NCBI GenBank assembly: GCA_020026215.1
Contig: JAHHQT010000111.1
Location: 1-5,016, forward strand
Source of the DNA: Muribaculaceae bacterium
GTDB taxonomy: Bacteria; Bacteroidota; Bacteroidia; Bacteroidales; Muribaculaceae
Direction of reading: 5' to 3'
DNA length: 5,016 bases
A program made the position numbers and the translations under genes. The notes under the pieces are model-generated. The model saw only the letters and a program-made list of their open reading frames with translations. It was not told the DNA's origin and made no database searches. Within the stretch, counting starts at the first letter, position 1. Each line of letters begins with the position of its first letter. Shown here piece after piece: positions 1 to 5,016 of the stretch.

Positions 1-315
1 GCCATACTGAAAAGATTCTTTAAAGCAATCTTTAGAATCAAATCCAATAATTTCAATAGTCAAAAAACAATTATCATTTCCAATGATAAAGAAGCTATAA
101 AAAAACACTTGGACGAGATGTCTCTAATTGTTTCCATCAAAAGCCTAACGGAATTTGACAGAACGGATACTGCCAATAAGGAAGTCTTCATTGACAATCG
201 AATTGCCAGCTATCAGGAAATTATTGAATTTATTGCAAAAAACGAATCGCCAAAGAATAGATTTAAAATTTATTCGTCTAAATCCGACGTTATCATGAAC
301 CCTAAAAATGCGTAA
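1..315 (+). CDS. C-terminal fragment of an unidentified protein, possibly the tail of a membrane glycosyltransferase (5' end outside window)
   Basis: The reading frame is open from the first base to the TAA at 313-315, giving 104 visible residues with no stop. The true start therefore lies left of the window; the TTG at 109 is an in-frame codon and not a convincing start. Seen: a basic/hydrophobic beginning (ILKRFFKAIFRIK), then a short beta-like run (KTIIIS, residues 22-27), an alternating region, and EVFIDNRIASYQEIIEFI (61-78) followed by RFKIYSSKSDVI (87-98). From memory of the family, this resembles the C-terminal Rossmann-like tail on many Bacteroidales family 2 glycosyltransferases, where a basic segment after the last membrane helices leads into a nucleotide-binding-like domain ending in 'YKI...S..I'. 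The tail lacks catalytic motifs, so the assignment is inference. The GNAT gene begins 2 bases after the stop, which suggests one transcript. It could equally be another protein with an alpha/beta tail. Confidence 0.55.
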   Translation, partial: AILKRFFKAIFRIKSNNFNSQKTIIISNDKEAIKKHLDEMSLIVSIKSLTEFDRTDTANKEVFIDNRIASYQEIIEFIAKNESPKNRFKIYSSKSDVIMNPKNA

Positions 316-317
316 TT

Positions 318-839
318 ATGGCTTTTCTGGAAAACGAACAACTCAAACTACGAGCTTTAGAACCATCTGATATCGATGATATCTACCAATGGGAAAATGA
401 TACTGAAATATGGAGTGTCAGCAATACTGTAGCACCTTTTTCCAGACAAATCATCATTGAATATTTAAGGGATTATAAGGCGGATATTTTCAGCCAAAGA
501 CAATTACGCTTGATGATTATGGAGAAACAAAGCCATGCCTCTGTGGGAATGATTGACCTCTATAATTTTGATCCGTTCAATTCCCGAGTTCATCTTGGAA
601 TTATAATCGACACCAATTTCCGCAAAAAAGGATACGGACAATCGGCTACAAAATTAATCATTGACTATTGCCGCAATTTTCTTAAAATCCATCAAATTAT
701 CATTGAAACGCCCCAAAGTAACCCAAACAGCATGAAACTATTTGAGGCAGTAGGATTCACACCTTGCGGAGTGTTAAAAGACTGGTTAAAAACGCCTAAT
801 GGCTACGATGACTTGAATGTATATCAATTAGTATTTTAG
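318..839 (+). CDS. GNAT-family N-acetyltransferase, RimJ/RimL-like (Acetyltransf_3 type)
   Basis: Predicted cytoplasmic enzyme that moves acetyl from acetyl-CoA to an amino group, either a protein N-terminus or a small amine. Its 173 residues are the usual length for a single-domain GNAT. Seen: an N-terminal beta strand with the typical LKLRALEPSDIDDIYQWEND opening (residues 9-28); strand 4 and the acetyl-CoA pyrophosphate loop, with HLGIIID at 92-98 and RKKGYG at 102-107, matching R/Q-x-x-G-x-G/A; a helix at 108-122; then IIIETPQSNPNSMKLFEAVGF (127-147), the classic motif B region with Asn135 and the LFEAVGF helix-turn; and a C-terminal YDDLNVYQL strand (163-171). The W..L....NGYDDLNVYQL ending is typical of RimJ/RimL and SpeG-like members. 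The substrate cannot be told from sequence. The ATG at 318 follows the upstream TAA by 2 bases with no clear Shine-Dalgarno, so translation is probably coupled. The stop codon overlaps that of the convergent ABC-F gene. Confidence 0.9.
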   Translation: MAFLENEQLKLRALEPSDIDDIYQWENDTEIWSVSNTVAPFSRQIIIEYLRDYKADIFSQRQLRLMIMEKQSHASVGMIDLYNFDPFNSRVHLGIIIDTNFRKKGYGQSATKLIIDYCRNFLKIHQIIIETPQSNPNSMKLFEAVGFTPCGVLKDWLKTPNGYDDLNVYQLVF

Positions 840-2701
840 TCTTTCTCAGACAATTCCAACCAACGCATTTCCTTCATATCCAAAGCTTCAATAATATCAG
901 AAATACGATTCGATATTTCTTCAATTTTTTTATAGTCAGTTCCAGCAGAATTTAATTCTTCCTCAAGTTCTTTCTTCTCATTTTCCAACTGATCTATTTC
1001 AGCAGAAAGAGTCTCAAATTCTTTTTTCTCCTTGAAGGTCTTTTTATTGGTATTGACTTTCTTTTCTTTTTGAACAGGTTTCTCCACCTCCTTCTTATTT
1101 TCCTCAGCCTTACGTTTGGTCTCTTCGATTGACCATTCTCGATAGTCAGAATAATTACCCGGGAAATCTTTGATTTTACCATTACCCTCAAAAGCGAACA
1201 CATGGTCCACAATCTTATCCATGAAGAAACGGTCGTGGGAAATCACAATCAAGCACCCCTTGAAACTTCTCAAATAATCTTCAAGCACTTCTAAGGTAAC
1301 AATATCCAAGTCATTAGTAGGCTCATCCAAAATCAAAAAATTCGGATTTTTCATCAGGACTGTAGCCAAGTACAATCTGCGTTTTTCACCACCACTCAAC
1401 TTGCAAATTAATTTCTGTTGAGTATTCGGAGAGAATAAGAACAACTGAAGAAACTGTGATGCTGAATATTTTGTTTTCTCGTCAAAATAGATGTATTCTG
1501 CAATCTTAGTAATAGCATCAATCACCTTTTCATTGTCATTAAATTCAATCCCATTTTGGCTATAGTGACCAAAATCCACCGTTTCTCCAATATCAAAAGA
1601 GCCTGAATCTGGTTGTTCCAAACCTAACAATAATTTGATGAAAGTAGTTTTCCCGACACCATTATCACCAATGATACCCAACTTCTCATAACGGGAAAAA
1701 ATATAGTTGAAATTATCAAGAATGACTTTATCGCCAAATCTTTTACAAACATTCTTTGCTTCAAAGATTTTCTTACCTATATAAATAGCATTGTTGGATA
1801 ATTCCAAAGTTGAGTCATCACGTTTAACTTTAGATTTTTTATCTAGCTCATAATAAGCATCAATTCTGTATTTTGCCTTTGATCCTCGAGCTTGAGGCTG
1901 ACGACGCATCCATTCAATTTCCGTACGAAGCAAGTTTTTAACTTTAGCCAACTCCGCATTCTGAGCATTGATACGCTCTTCGCGTTTAGTCAAATAATAA
2001 TTATAATTACCGTCGTATGTATAAATCTGATTATCGTCAATCTCTATAATTTTGGAACAAACCCTGTCCAAGAAATAACGATCGTGAGTAACCATCAAAA
2101 GAGCGATTCTGCTACGCTTCAAATAATCTTCCAACCATTCAATTATTTCAATATCCAGATGGTTGGTCGGCTCATCCAAAATCAACAAATCAGGCTCATT
2201 AATAATCACCTTAGCCAAAGCCACTCGTTTGATTTGTCCTCCTGACAATTGTTTGACAGGTTGATTCAATTTGACAATCTTGAGCTGGGTAAGAATTTGT
2301 TTGATTCTATCCTCGTAAGTCCATGCATCTGTGGCATCCATCAGACGCATAGCCTTATCCATCATATCTACATCTCCGGTTTCAAGAGCATCCTCATAAA
2401 GTTTGATAGCATCTACAGCATCATCAGAAATATCCAAACAAGCCTCCAAAACAGTCAGATTTTCATCTATTTCAGGAAGTTGTCTAAGATAACCTACTCT
2501 TAAATCATTACAAAAAACGACATCCCCGGAATCATAATCCATTTCACCGGCAATGATTTTAAGCAAAGTTGTTTTTCCTGCTCCATTTTTTGCGATTAAG
2601 CCAACCTTATCTCCTTCGTAAATACCAAAAGTTATATTTTCAAAGAGTACTCTATCTCCGAATGATTTCTTTAATTCTTTGACTTGTAAATATGATTTCA
2701 T
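836..2701 (-). CDS. ABC-F family ATPase with Uup-like C-terminal coiled coil
   Basis: Soluble tandem-ATPase protein of the ABC-F class. These have no membrane domain and mostly bind the ribosomal E site; Uup of E. coli is also linked to precise transposon excision. The 621 residues match the Uup-type length. Seen in ATPase domain 1: Walker A AKNGAGKTT (37-45), Q74, signature LSGGQ (152-156), Walker B LLILDE (172-177) with catalytic Glu177, D-loop TNHLD, switch His206. The interdomain linker (about 221-300) carries a basic WMRRQPQARGSKAKYR stretch (264-279), the ribosome-facing region in ABC-F proteins. Domain 2: Walker A GDNGVGKTT (345-353), Q382, signature LSGGE (435-439), Walker B FLILDE (455-460) with Glu460, His489. 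A Lys/Glu-rich linker (524-560) then leads to a coiled coil (about 563-605), as in Uup. Both sites look catalytically intact. The ATG at 2701 is supported by a -7 box 20 bases upstream. A resistance-type role is not indicated but cannot be excluded by sequence alone. Confidence 0.95.
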   Translation of the reverse strand: MKSYLQVKELKKSFGDRVLFENITFGIYEGDKVGLIAKNGAGKTTLLKIIAGEMDYDSGDVVFCNDLRVGYLRQLPEIDENLTVLEACLDISDDAVDAIKLYEDALETGDVDMMDKAMRLMDATDAWTYEDRIKQILTQLKIVKLNQPVKQLSGGQIKRVALAKVIINEPDLLILDEPTNHLDIEIIEWLEDYLKRSRIALLMVTHDRYFLDRVCSKIIEIDDNQIYTYDGNYNYYLTKREERINAQNAELAKVKNLLRTEIEWMRRQPQARGSKAKYRIDAYYELDKKSKVKRDDSTLELSNNAIYIGKKIFEAKNVCKRFGDKVILDNFNYIFSRYEKLGIIGDNGVGKTTFIKLLLGLEQPDSGSFDIGETVDFGHYSQNGIEFNDNEKVIDAITKIAEYIYFDEKTKYSASQFLQLFLFSPNTQQKLICKLSGGEKRRLYLATVLMKNPNFLILDEPTNDLDIVTLEVLEDYLRSFKGCLIVISHDRFFMDKIVDHVFAFEGNGKIKDFPGNYSDYREWSIEETKRKAEENKKEVEKPVQKEKKVNTNKKTFKEKKEFETLSAEIDQLENEKKELEEELNSAGTDYKKIEEISNRISDIIEALDMKEMRWLELSEKD

Positions 2702-2720
2702 AAAATTCTTTTTACTATTA

Positions 2721-2728
2721 CAAAGGTA
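2721..2728 (-). promoter_or_regulatory. Bacteroides-type -7 promoter element for the ABC-F gene
   Basis: Read on the - strand this is TACCTTTG, an exact match to the Bacteroidetes sigma-ABfr consensus TAnnTTTG. It lies 19 bases before the ABC-F start codon, which predicts a leader of roughly 10-15 bases, short but usual for this phylum. A -33 TTTG/TTG box is not evident at the expected 19-21 base spacing. That stretch is T-rich (GTTTTCTTTTTTT) instead. There is no purine-rich Shine-Dalgarno, only the A-rich run AAAAAGAA before the ATG. Confidence 0.6.
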
Positions 2729-2762
2729 GTATAAAAAAAGAAAACGAGAATGAATCAGACTT

Positions 2763-2793
2763 AAAAAGGAAGGCTCTCAATCAGAACTGAGAG
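2763..2793 (-). terminator. Probable rho-independent terminator of the SGNH-MBOAT operon
   Basis: On the - strand, CTCTCAGT pairs with ATTGAGAG around a four-base loop (TCTG), an 8-bp stem at 2786-2793 and 2774-2781. One pair (2787-2780) is G-U in - strand RNA but a C-A mismatch in + strand RNA, so the hairpin favours the orientation of the operon it would end. The stem includes the last codons and the stop (TGA, 2783-2781) of the MBOAT gene. The sequence CCTTCC separates it from five T's (2767-2763). That gap and the short T-run make it a weak or partial terminator. Confidence 0.5.
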
Positions 2794-4229
2794 TAAATAA
2801 ATTGGGTAACCTCAACGGAACTTAACTGCACAATCATCTGCACCACGATGATAAATAATATCATCTTCCCCAACCAGTTCGTTTTTTTATAGATTTTCCA
2901 CATCGATTTCTTCCAAGAGATGGGTAAGAATATCAAAATCAACGATAATATGAATGAGACTGCCCATACAGTTCTTTCTTCAACAAAAGGGACAAGCATC
3001 TCCACATTAAAATTATAGAATAACGAATCTGTAATCGTGCATATATCTTTCCAATCATTGACACGGAAAAACAGCCAAGCAAATGATACAAATACAAAAG
3101 TCAATATAACAGACAAAAATTGAATTCCCTGCTTAAATGGAAGATGGATAAAAGCCGTCATCTTTTGTACAATCAGCCCCAAGCCATGAATAATCCCCCA
3201 AAATAGGAAGTTAAGCCCAGCGCCATGCCAGATTCCTCCAATAATCATTGTTACTAATAGATTGACATACATTCTGAATTTACCACAACGATTTCCACCT
3301 AATGGAATATAGATGTAATCCCTCAACCAAAATGATAATGACAAGTGCCAACGTCTCCAAAAATCAGTAATATTATGTGATTGATACGGATTCTTAAAGT
3401 TCGGCAATAGACGGAATCCCATTATTCGGGCAATACCAATAGCGATATCTGAGTAACCTGAAAAATCGAAATATATTTGCACTGAAAAACCAAACAATGC
3501 CAACAAATATTCAAACCCGGAATAATTGGCACCCATAGAAAAGATAATATTGTTGTATTGTGCAATATAATCTGCAATAATCGCCTTTTTAATCAATCCG
3601 GAAATCACCAAGCCAAACCCATCCGAGACCATAGCTGATGTCGCCTTTCGACTTGAACGGACCTGCGGCAAAAAATGCACAGCTCTGACAATCGGTCCGG
3701 CTACTATTGTCGGGAAAAATGTAATATAGAACAAATACTCAAAGACATTTTTTGCACCATCAAATTTCCCTTTATAAATATCTACAAAATAGCTGATTGT
3801 CTGGAACGTAACAAACGATATTCCAATAGGCATTATAATATCTAACGGTTGAAAATTCCGTTCCATAATCACAGCGAAACTATCCACCAAGAATCCTCCA
3901 TATTTATAATAGACAAGCAACCCAACAGATAGTAATATAGAAAACCATAACAAACATTTCTTCTTCATGCCATGGGAACCATGCAATTCCCTGCCCAACA
4001 AATAATCTACAATTCCCTTTACGAATAAGAATATAACGAACCATCCGCTGACTTTATAATAGAAAAATGCACTAAATGCAATCACATAAACCAGCATTAC
4101 AGATTTACGTTTTCTTACCATCCCAAAAATGATAATGAAAAAGGTAAATAGCATCCAAAAATGCCAACTGTTAAAAGCCAATGGGAACTCTGTATTAAAT
4201 AGTAATATGCTCTTAAGAGTGTCAATCAT
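2781..4229 (-). CDS. MBOAT-family O-acyltransferase, AlgI/PatA/DltB-like
   Basis: Polytopic inner-membrane protein predicted to pass an acyl group, probably acetyl, to a periplasmic SGNH partner for O-acylation of a surface or exported glycan. Its 482 residues are the normal family length. Seen: about 10-12 hydrophobic segments from residue 20 to 470; MPIGISFVTFQTISYFVDIY (133-152); FFPTIVAGPIVR (171-182); YFDFSGYSDIAIG (253-265); the cytoplasmic-side block TDFWRRWHLSLSFWLRDYIY (288-307) then IPLGGNR; and IWHGAGLNFLFWGIIHG (333-349), which holds the two conserved MBOAT histidines, His335 and His348. All hallmark motifs are present, so the protein should be active. The ATG lies inside the end of the SGNH gene (8-base overlap, no Shine-Dalgarno), pointing to coupled translation. 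A hairpin overlaps the stop codon. The sequence does not tell which glycan is modified, nor whether the acyl group is acetyl or longer. I give no symbol because AlgI, PatA and DltB are all plausible relatives. Confidence 0.93.
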   Translation of the reverse strand: MIDTLKSILLFNTEFPLAFNSWHFWMLFTFFIIIFGMVRKRKSVMLVYVIAFSAFFYYKVSGWFVIFLFVKGIVDYLLGRELHGSHGMKKKCLLWFSILLSVGLLVYYKYGGFLVDSFAVIMERNFQPLDIIMPIGISFVTFQTISYFVDIYKGKFDGAKNVFEYLFYITFFPTIVAGPIVRAVHFLPQVRSSRKATSAMVSDGFGLVISGLIKKAIIADYIAQYNNIIFSMGANYSGFEYLLALFGFSVQIYFDFSGYSDIAIGIARIMGFRLLPNFKNPYQSHNITDFWRRWHLSLSFWLRDYIYIPLGGNRCGKFRMYVNLLVTMIIGGIWHGAGLNFLFWGIIHGLGLIVQKMTAFIHLPFKQGIQFLSVILTFVFVSFAWLFFRVNDWKDICTITDSLFYNFNVEMLVPFVEERTVWAVSFILSLILIFLPISWKKSMWKIYKKTNWLGKMILFIIVVQMIVQLSSVEVTQFIYSQF

Positions 4230-5010
4230 TCGGCGTTAATACAATCGTTTTCGTAGGATTTTTTAATTTGCATTTAGGCTCTTGCAACTCACAAATATTA
4301 GTAGATGTCATCCAACTGATAATTTTATCCATCCAGGCAACAGAGGATTCACGAGTGGGATGCATACCATCTTTTGCTCGTTTAAAGTCTAGATTTGCAG
4401 AGTAGAAGAATCGATTCTCCCCAACAACCGATTTTATCAAATCATTGATTCCTGTATCCTCTTTCCAGTCAGGAGGTCCAATCCAAATATATGGAATAGT
4501 TCCAACTTCTTCAACAATGGATTGAACATATTCCAATCGTTCCTTCTTCACATTTTTAATAAACAATTCATTGCCACCTAAACAAATGAGTATAAAATCA
4601 GGCTTTATCTCTTGAATATATTTTGATAATTTTTTAGTCTCGCCCCATTTTTTACTGGTTGAGCCATACCAAATTACAGTAAACAATTCAGCATTGGAAC
4701 TAAAGGCATATGCACCAAGACGTTTGGAAAGCCCTTCCAACATAGAATCCCCGATAAACAAATATCTTTTATATCGCCTGTCAACGGTATCAGTCATCCC
4801 AATATTATCTTTAGCAGCAAGAACAGGAGGAGTAATTATTGGGGATAAAATAGAAGAATCTGTCCTCTGAATGAAACTATCACTAATTCTAAAGTCTATT
4901 TGGTTCAATTCAAGACCAAACAATTTCACATTATTCAATGTCGATAAAAATACAAAGAATAAAAAGGAAACAATCAGAACTAATATTAACTTACTATAGG
5001 GGCTTTTCAT
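4222..5010 (-). CDS. Membrane-anchored SGNH-fold protein, acyltransferase partner of the MBOAT protein
   Basis: Predicted periplasmic enzyme held by one N-terminal helix, likely to take the acyl group carried over by the MBOAT protein and ester-link it to a glycan hydroxyl. Seen in 262 residues: a short basic N-terminus (MKSPYSK) and hydrophobic helix (about 8-24) with no obvious cleavage or lipobox site, so probably an uncleaved anchor; a low-complexity stalk (about 35-80); then the SGNH blocks: FIGDS (85-89, nucleophile Ser89), WYGSTSKKW (114-122, oxyanion Gly116), CLGGNE (143-148, oxyanion Asn147), and KDGMHPT (213-219, Asp214 and His217). The triad and oxyanion residues are all present. 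The family also contains esterases; adjacency to an MBOAT gene favours the transferase reading, as in AlgJ/AlgX, PatB and DltD. Only six bases lie upstream of the ATG, with no stop codon, so a slightly longer start cannot be excluded. The basic-then-hydrophobic N-terminus supports this one. Confidence 0.88.
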   Translation of the reverse strand: MKSPYSKLILVLIVSFLFFVFLSTLNNVKLFGLELNQIDFRISDSFIQRTDSSILSPIITPPVLAAKDNIGMTDTVDRRYKRYLFIGDSMLEGLSKRLGAYAFSSNAELFTVIWYGSTSKKWGETKKLSKYIQEIKPDFILICLGGNELFIKNVKKERLEYVQSIVEEVGTIPYIWIGPPDWKEDTGINDLIKSVVGENRFFYSANLDFKRAKDGMHPTRESSVAWMDKIISWMTSTNICELQEPKCKLKNPTKTIVLTPND

Positions 5011-5016
5011 ATATTT

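Noticed and set aside
839..851. Small inverted repeat GTCT-TTCTC-AGAC at the GNAT/ABC-F junction, considered as a bidirectional terminator.
   Set aside because: The stem is only 4 bp and neither strand has a T-run after it.
994..1212. Open frame on the - strand encoding a Lys/Arg-rich 72-residue product.
   Set aside because: It is a shifted frame of the Lys/Glu-rich C-terminal part of the ABC-F gene; its basic composition is a by-product of that codon content.
1320..2185. A 17-base direct repeat (GGCTCATCCAAAATCAA) at 1320-1336 and 2169-2185.
   Set aside because: Both copies encode the Walker B / D-loop (LILDEP) of the two homologous ATPase domains of the ABC-F protein, so this is shared ancestry and codon choice, not a mobile or regulatory repeat.
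1892..2503. Two open frames on the + strand (1892-2245 and 2249-2503) opposite the ABC-F gene.
   Set aside because: They are antisense to highly conserved ATPase and linker motifs, have Phe/Ile/Asn-rich translations with no recognisable domain, and lack start signals; they are shadows.
836..2701. Antibiotic-resistance-type ABC-F (such as Msr, Vga or Lsa classes).
   Set aside because: The Uup-like C-terminal coiled coil and overall layout fit a housekeeping ABC-F, and no leader peptide or attenuator precedes the gene; there are only about 20 bases between the -7 box and the ATG.

Overview
The window looks like an ordinary chromosomal stretch from an AT-rich member of the Bacteroidota, most likely the order Bacteroidales. 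This rests on the base composition, the absence of strong Shine-Dalgarno sequences before starts, a Bacteroides-type -7 promoter element (TACCTTTG) just upstream of the ABC-F gene, and the style of the proteins. I cannot name the genus. I see no tRNA, rRNA, insertion sequence, integrase, CRISPR array or attachment site.

Layout: (1) Bases 1-839 on the + strand hold the 3' end of a gene that enters from the left edge, possibly the cytoplasmic tail of a membrane glycosyltransferase. A RimJ/RimL-like GNAT acetyltransferase follows only 2 bases later, so the two are probably co-transcribed. (2) Bases 836-2701 on the - strand hold a full-length two-domain ABC-F ATPase with a Uup-like C-terminal coiled coil. 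It converges on the GNAT gene, and their stop codons overlap. (3) Bases 2702-2780 are the only intergenic gap. It holds the ABC-F promoter and part of a terminator hairpin for the genes to the right. (4) Bases 2781-5010 on the - strand hold an SGNH-fold protein followed by an MBOAT membrane protein, overlapping by 8 bases.

The functional core is the SGNH-MBOAT pair. By analogy with AlgI/AlgJ/AlgX (alginate), PatA/PatB (peptidoglycan) and DltB/DltD (teichoic acid), the MBOAT protein should pass an acyl group, probably acetyl, across the inner membrane. The membrane-anchored SGNH protein should then place it on a cell-surface or exported glycan. The target glycan cannot be read from this window. 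The ABC-F protein is predicted to be soluble and to act on the ribosome or translation, with no visible link to acylation. The GNAT probably acetylates a protein N-terminus or a small amine.

I found no convincing evidence of a wholly undescribed system. The points most worth checking are the identity of the acylated glycan, the identity of the left-edge gene, and how transcription ends where the GNAT and ABC-F genes meet.
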